Source: Limnoglobus sp043780595 (GTDB taxonomy: Bacteria > Planctomycetota > Planctomycetia > Gemmatales > Gemmataceae). From it: a stretch of 64,000 bases of DNA. The stretch is from contig JAYWCL010000180.1 of the NCBI GenBank assembly GCA_043780595.1, positions 6,511-70,510 of the forward strand, read 5' to 3'. The notes beneath the pieces were generated by a model that made no database searches, was not told the origin of the DNA, and was given only the letters and a program-made list of their open reading frames with translations. The position numbers were made by a program, and so were the translations under genes. The stretch's first letter is position 1. Each line of letters opens with the position of its first letter. Positions 52,513 through 61,838 of this stretch are shown here, piece after piece.

Positions 52513-54729
52513 TTAGCGGTTGAACAGGAATTCCTGGCTCGTCAGCACGGCCCAGAATAAATCCTCGACGGCTTCGCGACGTGCGGCGGGGCCGTCCTTG
52601 TTGGCGGCGGCCAAGATTGGCAGTAGCTTCGCCTTTTCCGCAATGCTCGGTTCGCGGCTCAGTGCCAAGCGATACAGACGGCCCACGATCTCTTCGTCGG
52701 TCGATTTGTCGCCTAGCCAGATGCTCACGCGCGATGTCTTGTCGCGGAGTTTGTCGTTGAGCGTTTGCCCGTTGTTCAAGTGCAACGCCTGGCTGACGCT
52801 CGAATCCGAGGTGCGTTCGCACGAACAAGTCTGCCCGCGTTCCGCACGGCCGAAGGCATCGAGAAACTGCGACACCAGTTGCGAGTCCGGCAGTTGCATC
52901 GCGCGGGTGCCGGCGGGGTAGTTCGTGCTGTTTTGCGTGCCACCCGATGCACCGAGCGACAGCACATTGAACGGCGTCGGCACGTTCGTGACATCGCTGT
53001 AGGCGTCGAGAATCACCTCGGCCGACAGCCTTCGCAACAGGTACCGCGAGTAGAAGCGATCATCGGACGCATTCGTCGGCAATGGCTGCGCGGATCGCTG
53101 ATACGCGGCGGAGTTCAAGATCGTCCGCATCAGGTGCTTCACGTCGTATTTATGGCCGATGAAATCGTTCGCGAGTGCATCGAACAGTTCGCGGTTCGTC
53201 GGCGGATTCGTCTCGCGCAAATCGTCCTCGGCTTCCACGAGGCCACGCCCCATGTAGTTCCGCCAGATGCGGTTGATGACCGCCTTCGCGAAGTACGGAT
53301 TCTCCTTCGCCGTCATCCAGTCGGCGAGCGCTTCGCGGCGATCCGTTGCCACGCCTGCGGCCATCGGCTTGCCATCGAGTGGCGTCGGCGGCATCGCGAT
53401 TCCGCGCCGCAAATGGAGCGCATCGCCGGTCGGCAGGCTTTGCACGTAGACTTCACCGGCCCTCTCGCCGTTCTTCAAACCGACGCGGCCAAACAGGTTC
53501 GCCATCGACCAATATTGGTCCTGCGTCCACTTTTCGAGCGGGTGATTATGGCAGCGGCAGCAGTTGATCGATGTGCCGAGGAACGTCACGGTCGTCGATT
53601 CGACGAGGTCGCTGACGTCTTTGTGAATCACGAAATACCCTGCCGCGCCGTTGGTGATCGTACTGCCGGATGCGGTCAGGATTTCGCGGGCAAATGCGTC
53701 CCACGGCTGGTTCTCGCTGACGCTCTGACGGACCTTCCGGTAGAACGCCCACACGGCCGGCTGTGGCAGTCGCTTCGACGAAACGAGCAACAGATCGGAC
53801 CACTTATGCGCCCAGTAATCGGTGAACTCCGGGCGTGCGAGCAAGGCATCGATGACCTTCTCGCGCTTGTCGATTCGCACATCTGCAAGGAACGCCTGAA
53901 GCTCTTCGGGCTTCGGCAAAATCCCGCAACTATCGAGGTGCGCACGCCGCAGAAATTCGCTGTCGGTGCAGGTTCCCGATGGCGCGATCTTCAACAATTG
54001 CAGTTTGCGGAGGACGTGCTCGTCGATGAAGTTTCGACGCGGCGATTTCGCGTAGACATCGTCGGCGACGGCGTTCGTGTACGGCACCGTGACGGTCATC
54101 GTGGCGACGCGCGAGCCGAAGTTTGCGGTGATTGCGGCCTCGCCGCTGGTGACGACTGTCACCTGGCCGTCATCGTCGACGGTGGCAACGGGTTCTTCGC
54201 TCGAACCGAACTTCGTCCACGCCGTGACATCGCGAACGGTGCCATCGGAATAGGTGCCTTTCACCGTGACACGCAGCGTATCTTTCGGCTTGGCCATCGC
54301 CGATTTCGGCAGTAACTCCAGGCTTTTCAGGTCCGACTCGCCCTCGCGTGGCCCCATCGCGCCACCGCGAACCCAATCGAGCAGCAGCGTGTAGTTCGCG
54401 CTGCCTTCTTCGATGCGTCGCCCGCCGCCGTGCGGCATCGTGCGCGTGACCTTCTTCAAAAGCAAGCTATCGGCTGCGTTCGTTAAATCGACCCGGCGTG
54501 CGAGTGCTTGCCGCGTCAGCACGAAGTGATCCGACTCAGGATCGAACCCGCGCAGCGAGAGTTTCAAACCGCCCTTGCCCGCGAGCGCGCCGTGGCACGC
54601 ACCGGAGTTGCAACCGGTTTTCGTTAGTAGCGGGATGATCTGATTGCGAAAGCTCGGCACCTCGGCGGCACCTGCGAACGAGGCGAACAACAGCGGAACG
54701 AGCATGGCGTAGAGAAAGCGGTGCATCAT
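52513..54729 (-). CDS. DUF1549-DUF1553 cytochrome-like protein with Ig-like domain
   Basis: 738 residues from ATG 54729 (ATGATG); the frame is open further upstream into the DUF1501 gene, but 'MMHRFLYAMLVPLLFASFAGAA' is a signal peptide. The N-terminal heme-like motif is C-N-S-G-A-C-H (C-x4-CH), not CxxCH. An Ig-like (Big_2-type) domain lies about 140-210 ('VTVKGTYSDGTVRDVTAWTKF'). DUF1549 about 215-440 ('FLRRAHLDSCGILP', 'CCRCHNHPLEKW'); DUF1553 about 485-735 ('KAVINRIWRNYMGRGLVEAEDD'). Exported; unknown role. 28 bp behind the DUF1501 gene. Confidence 0.88.
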   Translation of the reverse strand: MMHRFLYAMLVPLLFASFAGAAEVPSFRNQIIPLLTKTGCNSGACHGALAGKGGLKLSLRGFDPESDHFVLTRQALARRVDLTNAADSLLLKKVTRTMPHGGGRRIEEGSANYTLLLDWVRGGAMGPREGESDLKSLELLPKSAMAKPKDTLRVTVKGTYSDGTVRDVTAWTKFGSSEEPVATVDDDGQVTVVTSGEAAITANFGSRVATMTVTVPYTNAVADDVYAKSPRRNFIDEHVLRKLQLLKIAPSGTCTDSEFLRRAHLDSCGILPKPEELQAFLADVRIDKREKVIDALLARPEFTDYWAHKWSDLLLVSSKRLPQPAVWAFYRKVRQSVSENQPWDAFAREILTASGSTITNGAAGYFVIHKDVSDLVESTTVTFLGTSINCCRCHNHPLEKWTQDQYWSMANLFGRVGLKNGERAGEVYVQSLPTGDALHLRRGIAMPPTPLDGKPMAAGVATDRREALADWMTAKENPYFAKAVINRIWRNYMGRGLVEAEDDLRETNPPTNRELFDALANDFIGHKYDVKHLMRTILNSAAYQRSAQPLPTNASDDRFYSRYLLRRLSAEVILDAYSDVTNVPTPFNVLSLGASGGTQNSTNYPAGTRAMQLPDSQLVSQFLDAFGRAERGQTCSCERTSDSSVSQALHLNNGQTLNDKLRDKTSRVSIWLGDKSTDEEIVGRLYRLALSREPSIAEKAKLLPILAAANKDGPAARREAVEDLFWAVLTSQEFLFNR

Positions 54730-54757
54730 AATTGGTGGGGGAGGGAGGCATCGGGGG

Positions 54758-56104
54758 TTAAAACAGCTCGTTGATCGGTTTGATCCCGTAATCGACCATC
54801 GGGATCGGGCGGTTCTGCGGGCCGGGGAGTTCCTTGTGGTAATCGAGGCCGAGGCCCTGCATGATCGTCGCCGCGACTTCGCCGGTGGTGATCGGGCGCG
54901 TCTTCGGGGCATAACCGAGTTCGTCGGATTCGCCGACGACCTGCCCGCCCTTCAGCGGCCCGCCGCCCATCAGGATCGACCAAACACCGGGGTGGTGGTC
55001 GCGACCACCGGCCGGGTTGATCTTCGGCGTTCTGCCAAACTCGCCCATCGCGGTCACCATCGTCGTCTTGAGCAAACCGCGTTCGGCGAGGTCTTCGAGC
55101 AATGCCGAATACGCCTGATCGAAGTTCGGCGCGATGAACTTCGACATCTCCGTAATGTCGGTAAATGGCTTCGAGCCGTGAATATCCCACGTCAGTTCGT
55201 CGAATACGGTCTCGAACATATTCACGGTGACGAACCGTACGCCCGCTTCGATGAGTCGCCGTGCCATCAGGCACGATTGCCCGAATCGCGTGCGGCCATA
55301 ACGGTCGCGTACCTTCGACGGTTCCTTTTCGAGCGCGAACGCATCCCGCGCCTTGGCCGACGACATCAGCTTGTACGCGAGTTTGAAGTTATCGTCCATC
55401 TGCTTGGCGGCGGCGCTGTTCTCGAACGTGCTCATCGACGATTCGACCGCATCGCGCAGCTTCTGACGGCGTTCGGCACGGTTCGCTGAGAGATATTCCG
55501 GCGGCAACAAGTCCGGGACTTTGAAGTTCGGCGTCGAAGGGTCCGCATTCAGAATGAACGGGTCGTGCATCTTCCCGAGGTAACCTGCGGTGTGGCCGTG
55601 CGGCAGGTTGCCACCGGTTCGCCCGATCGGCTTCGGAATCAGCACGTGTGCGGGGAGTTCGCCGCGACCGCCCTTGAGATAACCGAGCGTACAACCGACG
55701 TGCGGGTGTTCGATTCCGCCGGTGAACAACCGCCCCGTTTGCATCATCTGGTAGCCGGTGTCGTGGACGGCGGTGGCCGTGTGATACACCGAACGCAGTA
55801 CCGAGAATTTGTCGGTGTGTTGTGCCGTGAGTGGGAAAATTTCGCTAATCTGCACGCCCGACGCCTTCGTGGGGATCGGCTTGAACGGCCCGCGAACCTC
55901 CGCCGGCGCGTTCGGCTTCATGTCGAATGTATCGAGTTGACTCGGCCCGCCGACGAGCATCAGCATGATGCAGTTCGTGTCGGTATCTTTCGCGGTTTCC
56001 TTTGCTGCCAGCGCCCCGCCGATCGACAGGCCGAGTGGCGCGAGCAACCCCGCTTGCAAGAAACTGCGACGCGAAGGACCATCGCAGGCATCGAGTCCGA
56101 TCAT
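54758..56104 (-). CDS. Exported DUF1501 protein
   Basis: 448 residues. Twin-arginine signal 'SRRSFLQAGLLAPLGLSIGGALA'. 'CIMLMLVGGPSQLDTFDMKP', 'TAQHTDKFSVLRSVYHTAT', 'QSCLMARRLIEAGVRFVTVNMF', 'TAMGEFGRTPKINPAGGRDHHPGVWSILMGGGPLKGG' and 'PITTGEVAATIMQGLGLDY' are DUF1501 hallmarks (alkaline-phosphatase-like superfamily). First gene of the DUF1501/DUF1549/WD40 operon, divergent from the DUF1080 gene at 56293. Unlike the copy at 32251 it lacks the glycine-rich insert. Confidence 0.9.
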   Translation of the reverse strand: MIGLDACDGPSRRSFLQAGLLAPLGLSIGGALAAKETAKDTDTNCIMLMLVGGPSQLDTFDMKPNAPAEVRGPFKPIPTKASGVQISEIFPLTAQHTDKFSVLRSVYHTATAVHDTGYQMMQTGRLFTGGIEHPHVGCTLGYLKGGRGELPAHVLIPKPIGRTGGNLPHGHTAGYLGKMHDPFILNADPSTPNFKVPDLLPPEYLSANRAERRQKLRDAVESSMSTFENSAAAKQMDDNFKLAYKLMSSAKARDAFALEKEPSKVRDRYGRTRFGQSCLMARRLIEAGVRFVTVNMFETVFDELTWDIHGSKPFTDITEMSKFIAPNFDQAYSALLEDLAERGLLKTTMVTAMGEFGRTPKINPAGGRDHHPGVWSILMGGGPLKGGQVVGESDELGYAPKTRPITTGEVAATIMQGLGLDYHKELPGPQNRPIPMVDYGIKPINELF

Positions 56105-56292
56105 GATCGCGCTCCGAGATTATGTAGAATCTGATTTCAGTGTAATGGTTCCGAGTCGCGATAGCAAAAGAGAAAAGGTCGTTCCCGAATTCGCCGCGAC
56201 TCGTAGGCGTCGCGAAGTACCCACACAGAGCGTCAATCTCTGCGGTTCGTATCATTTCTGCAATCCCTTTACTCGCGTACACTGGTGCCGCA

Positions 56293-56979
56293 ATGCGTTC
56301 GATTTGCATCTTCATCGCGTTCCTCAGTTTCACAACTCGCGTTGTTGCGGCGGACACCGCACCTGTGAAACCGCTCTTCAACCGCAAAGACCTGACCGGA
56401 TGGACGACGTACCTTCGCCCCACAAAAGACGACGCGAAGCCCGACCCGAAGAAAACGTGGTCGATCGTCGATGGCACGATCGTTTGCACGGGTAAGCCGA
56501 ACGGCTTTCTCGCGACGGAAGCGGAGTACGAAAATTACACGCTGCGCCTTCAGTGGCGTTACCCGGCCACCGCCAAAGCGGGCAACAGTGGCGTGCTGCT
56601 TCACGTGAATGGCCCCGATGCCGTGTGGCCGCACAGCATCGAAGCGCAACTGAAATCGGGTACGGCCGGCGACCTCTGGCTGAATGCCGACAAAGACCGC
56701 GTCTATCCAAAAATTGACGTTGAAGCTTCGCGAAAAGACGCCGCGAACAAGGACGGCCGACGCTTCTTTCGCATCGATAAAGACAAGCCAATCGAGAAGC
56801 CATTCGGCGAATGGAACGACATCGAGATCATTTGCAAAAACGGCGCGATGACGTTCACTATCAACGGCACCAAGGCCAACGAGGCAACGGGCGGCAGCCT
56901 GAAAAAGGGCCGCATCGCGTTACAATCCGAAGGTGCAGAGATCCACTTCAAAGGCATCGCGATTCAAATTGGCAATTGA
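56293..56979 (+). CDS. Secreted single-domain DUF1080 protein
   Basis: 228 residues, signal peptide 'MRSICIFIAFLSFTTRVVAAD'. One DUF1080 unit: 'PLFNRKDLTGWTTYLRP', 'WSIVDGTIVCTGKPNGFLATEAEYENYTLRLQWRY', 'NSGVLLHVNGPDAVWPHSIEAQL', 'FGEWNDIEIICKNGAMTFTING', 'RIALQSEGAEIHFKGIAIQ'. Concanavalin-like fold; probably acts on sugar polymers or keto-glycosides in the periplasm. Third DUF1080 gene of the window and the only single-domain one. A 134-bp palindrome follows 28 bp downstream. Confidence 0.88.
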   Translation: MRSICIFIAFLSFTTRVVAADTAPVKPLFNRKDLTGWTTYLRPTKDDAKPDPKKTWSIVDGTIVCTGKPNGFLATEAEYENYTLRLQWRYPATAKAGNSGVLLHVNGPDAVWPHSIEAQLKSGTAGDLWLNADKDRVYPKIDVEASRKDAANKDGRRFFRIDKDKPIEKPFGEWNDIEIICKNGAMTFTINGTKANEATGGSLKKGRIALQSEGAEIHFKGIAIQIGN

Positions 56980-57007
56980 TTCTCAGCTGGCCTCACCGCC
57001 AGCGCGA

Positions 57008-57141
57008 CCCAGGGGTACGACGAAGCGTCTAACCCTGGGCTATCAGATTTAACCCCGTTGGGGTAAGAATTGGCTAAGTATTTACCCCGACGGGGTTCGA
57101 TCGTTTAGCCCAGGGTTAGACGTTACCGTCGTACCCCTGGG
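57008..57141. repeat. 134-bp long palindromic repeat, copy B
   Basis: Same layered inverted repeat as 40977-41111: outer CCCAGGGGTACGACG...CGTCGTACCCCTGGG, middle CGTCTAACCCTGGGCTA...TTAGCCCAGGGTTAGACG, inner AACCCCGTTGGGGTAA...TTACCCCGACGGGGTT. The A-to-G change in the inner arm and the changed unpaired bases show it has diverged from copy A. It lies between convergent genes and could terminate both. Confidence 0.85.
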
Positions 57142-57189
57142 CGTACCTGCAAGAAATCGCAACTTCAAAACTTGCTCGCGTGCTGCACA

Positions 57190-58275
57190 TCACGTCAACG
57201 AAAGGGCGTGCTGGCTCAGGCGCTCGTAGCCGGTCTCGGTGATGAGGTAATTGTGTTCGATGCGGACGCCGCCGATGCCATCGACGTACAGCCCCGGTTC
57301 GAGCGTTACCACGTCGCCGGTGACTAATGTTTCGAGCGATTGCTTCACCAAAAATGGCGGTTCGAGGTGGCTGAGGCCGATCCCGTGGCCGGCATGGTGC
57401 GGGAACGAATCCGCAACGCCGGCTTCCTTGAATACATCGCGCACGGCATTGTATACCTCCCGACCGTGGACGCCCGCACGCAGGTGGCGTTCCCCCGCTG
57501 ACATCGCACTGACGCAGAGATCGAACAAGCGTTGTTGTTCGGGTTTCGGTTCGGCCCCAACGACGAGTGTATTCGTGAAATCGCAGCGATAACCGTAGAG
57601 GATCACCGAGAAATCGAGGATGAGCATTTCGCCGGGTAAGATCGCGCGAGTCGTCGCCATGCCGCCGCGTTTCGCCATCCCCGGAGACACGGCAAAATCG
57701 CCGTACACGATTACCGGTTGCTGTGCGTATTCGGTGCAGACTTTGAAGATACTCGAATAGACATCGAGTTCGGTCATGCCCGGCTTCACGTTCGTTCGTG
57801 CCCAGGCGTGTCCGGCTTCTGCGGCGCGGCAACAGGTCTGGATCGTACCGATTTCGTCGTCGTCTTTCGCACGGCGCATTTCGCTGATCGCACCGATCAC
57901 CTGTATCGACATCGGGTCGTTCAACGCATCGTGTATTCGCCCGTCGGTCCCGGCCATCTCGACGACTTGCCGCAACACGAGCCGACGCGAACCTTGGCCG
58001 GGCGATTGGCCGTCGTACCACTTCAGCGGGATTCGTTCTTCGACGTGGCTCGCATCGACTGATTTCGGCAATCGATGGTCGTGGTACAGTTTCGCTTCGC
58101 CATCGGGCTGAATCAGCAAAAGTCCGCCGAAGTCGGCACCCAAGCTGAATGGATCGACGTGGAAATTCGCAAGGTAGCGCAGGTGCAAAGCGTCGCCGAG
58201 TAACAGCGGCCCGGTCGGCTTGAGTTTTTTGACGAGGCGTTGCCGGCGAGCCGTACAACCTTCTGCAGTCAGCAT
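57190..58275 (-). CDS. M24-family metallopeptidase (Xaa-Pro aminopeptidase-like)
   Basis: 361 residues, usual length for a proline dipeptidase/aminopeptidase. N-terminal creatinase-like domain ('LLLGDALHLRYLANFHVDPFSLGADFGG'). Pita-bread catalytic domain with the metal ligands Asp and Asp in 'MLILDFSVILYGYRCDFTNT', His in 'FPHHAGHGIGLSHLEPP', Glu in 'VVTLEPGLYV' and Glu in 'GGVRIEHNYLIT'. Cytoplasmic; cleaves the residue before proline in the family, substrate here unknown. No signal peptide. Confidence 0.9.
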   Translation of the reverse strand: MLTAEGCTARRQRLVKKLKPTGPLLLGDALHLRYLANFHVDPFSLGADFGGLLLIQPDGEAKLYHDHRLPKSVDASHVEERIPLKWYDGQSPGQGSRRLVLRQVVEMAGTDGRIHDALNDPMSIQVIGAISEMRRAKDDDEIGTIQTCCRAAEAGHAWARTNVKPGMTELDVYSSIFKVCTEYAQQPVIVYGDFAVSPGMAKRGGMATTRAILPGEMLILDFSVILYGYRCDFTNTLVVGAEPKPEQQRLFDLCVSAMSAGERHLRAGVHGREVYNAVRDVFKEAGVADSFPHHAGHGIGLSHLEPPFLVKQSLETLVTGDVVTLEPGLYVDGIGGVRIEHNYLITETGYERLSQHALSLT

Positions 58276-58452
58276 AAAACAGCCCTCGGATTCGTGCCGA
58301 TTCCAATGCGATTGGAATTACCATACTAAATCACCCGTGTAACCCAAGCCGGATTCGGTTTCCCTCGCGTTGCGATCTTCACAAGAAACGGTTGACCCGT
58401 CGCTGCAAAGGCTTTACCCTCTGTGAACCCGCCCGATTCGATGGAGAGACGC

Positions 58453-60525
58453 ATGTTCACCCGCCGCCAGATGATTTCCGGTTCGACGGCCCTCGCCGTT
58501 GGCAGTCTCGCGACTCCGACCGCATCTGCGGAAGATTCGACACGAATCTTTACGGGAACCGACAAGTCGACCGACGCTCGTCTCGGTACCGTTCGCACGC
58601 TCAACAGTTATCACTCGTTCGTCGTGCCGAAGACGTTGGCCGAATGGGAAGCGCGCAGCAAGGCACTCCGCGAACAACTGCTGGTGGCGATGGGGTTGTG
58701 GCCGTTGCCGAAACGAACGCCGCTGAATGCGGTGATCCACGGCAAAATCGAGCGAAAGGGTTACACCGTTGAAAAGGTCTACTTTGCCAGCCAACCGGGC
58801 CATTATGTCAGTGGGAATCTGTACCGACCTGCGACGCCACTGGCTGACGGGGAGAAACGCCCTGCGGTGTTAGCGCCGCACGGGCACAACAAGAATGGGC
58901 GTTTCTGCGAGACGCCCGATGCCAGCATTCCCGAACTGTTGAAGACCAAAGCCGAATCGACGCCCGAAGCGGCAAAGTATCACCTGCAAGCCAAGTGCGC
59001 GATGCTCGCACGGCTCGGGTTCGTCGTCTTCCATTACGACATGGTCGGCAACGCCGACAGTTTGGCGATCCCACATGCGGAGGGCTTCAAAGACGTCAAG
59101 GCGGAACTTTGGTCGCAGAACGCGATGGGCCTGCAAACGTGGAACAGCTTCCGGGCGTACGATTTCCTCGAAAGCCTGCCGGATGTCGACGCGAAGAAGA
59201 TCGGCGTCACGGGTCAATCCGGCGGCGGCACGCAGACATTCATACTGTGCGCCCTCGACCCACGCCCCGTCGTCGCGTTCCCGGCGGTGATGGTTTCGAC
59301 CACGATGCAGGGCGGTTGCGTCTGCGAGAATTGCTCGCTGTTGCGGACGCACACCGACAACGTCGAAGTCGCCGCACTGTTCGCACCGAAGCCGATGGCG
59401 CTATCGTGTGCCGACGATTGGACGATGCAATTCCTGAAAGACGGTTACGGGTTGCCCGAGTTGAAGAAACTCTACGGCCTGTACGGCAAGGAAGAAAACG
59501 TCGCCGCGAAGCTCTGGCCCGAGTACCCGCACAACTACAACCAGCCGGCCCGCGAGTTCATGTATTCGTGGTTCGTGAAGCACCTTATGGGGCGTACGGA
59601 AGAGATCAAGGAAACCCCGTTCGTGCCAATTCTGCCGAAGGATCTGTCCGTCTACGATGCGAACCACCCGCGACCGCAAGACGAAATGAACGCGACCGCA
59701 ATACGGCAACGCTGGACGACCGAAGCGACGGAAGACGCGAAACTCAAGTCGCGCGAAGTCGTGCTACCCGCGATTCGAGCGATGATCGCGAGCGATCTTC
59801 CCACAAAGATTGCCATCCGCAAAGGGCCGCTCGAATCGAAGCACGAAGGGTTCACGATGCACCGTGCGGTAATCGGCCGGGAAAATGAACGCGACGCCGT
59901 GCCGTTTGCGGGAGTGTATGGCCAGAAGGTGGCGGAGAAATGTGTAATCTGGATTCACTCCAAGGGCAAGGCATCGTTACTCAACGGCGATTCGCTTGCC
60001 GCACCCGTCAAGTCGCTCGTCGATGCAGGCTACGCGGTCGTTGCACTCGACTTGCTCGGCACCGGCGAGCAGGCGTTCAGCAAGCCATATACCGTCGATC
60101 CCAAGTTCGCGGGCTACACGCTCGGCTACAACCGCAGCCTGTTCGCGAATCGGGTTCACGACATTCTGACGGGAGTGGCATTCGGCCAAGCGATCTTGAA
60201 ATCGAAGACGATTCACCTGATCGCTTGGGGCGAATTCGGGCCGCTCGCCCCGTTCGCGAAACTCTTGGCGGGCGATGCCGTGTCGAAGACCGTCTGCGAT
60301 CTCAATCAATTTTCGTTCGACGCGATCCAATCGATCGACGACCCGATGCTGCTCCCCGGCGCGTGCAAGTATGGCGGGCTGAAGACGTTCGTAAACCTCT
60401 GCGGGCCGATGTTATTCGCACACAACTTGCCGAAAGAGATTGTCGAAAGTGGCACGAGCCGCGTGAAGGCGAAGCTCAGCGACGAACGCGCCGTAGAATG
60501 GTTGCTCGAAACGGCGAAGCCGTAG
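58453..60525 (+). CDS. Exported two-lobed alpha/beta hydrolase (acetylxylan-esterase-like)
   Basis: 690 residues from ATG 58453 with GGAGAG just upstream; an ATG at 58441 and the open frame beyond are alternatives. Twin-arginine-like signal 'FTRRQMISGSTALAVGSLATPTASA'. The first lobe has 'RPAVLAPHGHNKNG', 'VVFHYDMVGNADS' and the nucleophile elbow GQSGGG (Ser256). The second lobe (from about 495, 'CVIWIHSKGKASLLN', 'VVALDLLGTGEQ') is also hydrolase-like, but its elbow position reads WGEFG with Glu for Ser, so it is probably inactive. Likely deacetylates polysaccharides in the periplasm. Confidence 0.82.
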   Translation: MFTRRQMISGSTALAVGSLATPTASAEDSTRIFTGTDKSTDARLGTVRTLNSYHSFVVPKTLAEWEARSKALREQLLVAMGLWPLPKRTPLNAVIHGKIERKGYTVEKVYFASQPGHYVSGNLYRPATPLADGEKRPAVLAPHGHNKNGRFCETPDASIPELLKTKAESTPEAAKYHLQAKCAMLARLGFVVFHYDMVGNADSLAIPHAEGFKDVKAELWSQNAMGLQTWNSFRAYDFLESLPDVDAKKIGVTGQSGGGTQTFILCALDPRPVVAFPAVMVSTTMQGGCVCENCSLLRTHTDNVEVAALFAPKPMALSCADDWTMQFLKDGYGLPELKKLYGLYGKEENVAAKLWPEYPHNYNQPAREFMYSWFVKHLMGRTEEIKETPFVPILPKDLSVYDANHPRPQDEMNATAIRQRWTTEATEDAKLKSREVVLPAIRAMIASDLPTKIAIRKGPLESKHEGFTMHRAVIGRENERDAVPFAGVYGQKVAEKCVIWIHSKGKASLLNGDSLAAPVKSLVDAGYAVVALDLLGTGEQAFSKPYTVDPKFAGYTLGYNRSLFANRVHDILTGVAFGQAILKSKTIHLIAWGEFGPLAPFAKLLAGDAVSKTVCDLNQFSFDAIQSIDDPMLLPGACKYGGLKTFVNLCGPMLFAHNLPKEIVESGTSRVKAKLSDERAVEWLLETAKP

Positions 60526-60614
60526 AGCGATTTGGGTTGCATCACTACGGCAGCGTACCCTATTGTAAATAGATGATTCGTATACCACATTCGCCCCATG
60601 ATGGAGTGGCCGCC

Positions 60615-61832
60615 ATGATTCGTCTCGCGGCTGTGTCGTTACTCGCGATATTCCTGTTCGTCGCCGTTGCGGTGGCCGACGACCCGAACCCGGCGAGCCT
60701 TGCGCCGACGCCGGAGCAGATCGCGCGTGCTAAACAATTGGTGCTTCAGTTGGGCAGTCCCGTTTATCGGGAACGCGACGAAGCCACGCGCGAACTCTTC
60801 AAGATGGGCCGCGTCGCGTTAGGCGTCATCGAAGCCACGATTAACGAGACGTCCGAACCCGAGATTCGCGAACGCTGCGAAATGCTCAAGCCGACGATCG
60901 AGGCGGCAGACTTGACCGCGAGGCTGAAAGCGTTTCTCGCCGACAAAGAGGGCAAGTTCTCGCACGATTTGCCGGGCTGGAACAAATTTCAGGAGATTAC
61001 CGGCAACACGAAGGGAGCGCGCGAACTGTTCGCGGAACTCTGGAAAAACAAGCTCAATGCGAGCCTACTCGCGGCCACGAAACTATCGAAGGAAGAATTC
61101 GCGAAGCGAGTCCTCACGCGCCGCATCGACCTTTACAACACGACGATGCGTTATTCCCCGCAGGGACAACGAACCCCTGCCACGCTCGCCGATGTCGTAA
61201 CGCTGCTATTCGCGGAATCGTACGACGGCGTCACGACCGAACGCCAGTATTACTACGTCGTCACCAACGCCCTGAACCTTCCCAATATCCGCACGGCGAT
61301 CACCGATGAAAAGAACGGGGCACCGGCACGCAAACTGTTGATCCGCTGGATGGACTCGCGCACGGAAATGTACGAGGTGTACAGCACGATGTCGCTCGCC
61401 GCGAGCCTGAACCTCAAAGAGGCACCGATCGCGAAGTACGCCGAGAAAGTGCTAGAATTAAAGGGCGCGACGGGCTATTATCGGATGTACGCATTGACGA
61501 CACTCGCGCGCGTCGGCGGCAAAGAACACCTCGCGATCATGAAGAAGTGGCTCAAAGACGAAACCGTTCAGAAGGTCGTTCGCTTCGTCAACAACGTCCA
61601 ACAGCAAACCGATATACAGGTTCGCGATGTCGCCCTGGCGATGTGCATCCTCGCCACCGATCAGAAGGTCGAAGATTACGGTTTCGAGATGCTGTACGCG
61701 AACGCGAATCAGAACGTGGCCATGAAGTTTAGCTACAACAATTACAGTTTCTCATCCGACGACAAACGCAAAGCCGCGTTCAAAAAGTGGGACGAATTCG
61801 AGGCGAAACCGAAAAAGGAAGAGAAAAAGTAG
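60615..61832 (+). CDS. Secreted HEAT-like helical protein, unknown
   Basis: 405 residues from ATG 60615 (GGAG upstream); an in-frame ATG at 60573 is not followed directly by a signal. Signal peptide 'MIRLAAVSLLAIFLFVAVAVA'. The start of the mature part, 'LVLQLGSPVYRERDEATRELFKMGRVALGVIEATI', is the HEAT-like repeat opening frequent in planctomycete secreted proteins. The rest is helical with several 'YYRMYALTTLARVGGKEHL' type repeats. The end is Lys/Glu-rich. No enzymatic motif; function unknown. Confidence 0.78.
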   Translation: MIRLAAVSLLAIFLFVAVAVADDPNPASLAPTPEQIARAKQLVLQLGSPVYRERDEATRELFKMGRVALGVIEATINETSEPEIRERCEMLKPTIEAADLTARLKAFLADKEGKFSHDLPGWNKFQEITGNTKGARELFAELWKNKLNASLLAATKLSKEEFAKRVLTRRIDLYNTTMRYSPQGQRTPATLADVVTLLFAESYDGVTTERQYYYVVTNALNLPNIRTAITDEKNGAPARKLLIRWMDSRTEMYEVYSTMSLAASLNLKEAPIAKYAEKVLELKGATGYYRMYALTTLARVGGKEHLAIMKKWLKDETVQKVVRFVNNVQQQTDIQVRDVALAMCILATDQKVEDYGFEMLYANANQNVAMKFSYNNYSFSSDDKRKAAFKKWDEFEAKPKKEEKK

Positions 61833-61838
61833 GCGGCT

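Noticed and set aside
56105..56292. Small reading frames in the divergent promoter region between the DUF1501 and DUF1080 genes
   Set aside because: They overlap both leaders in shifted frames and show no protein features.
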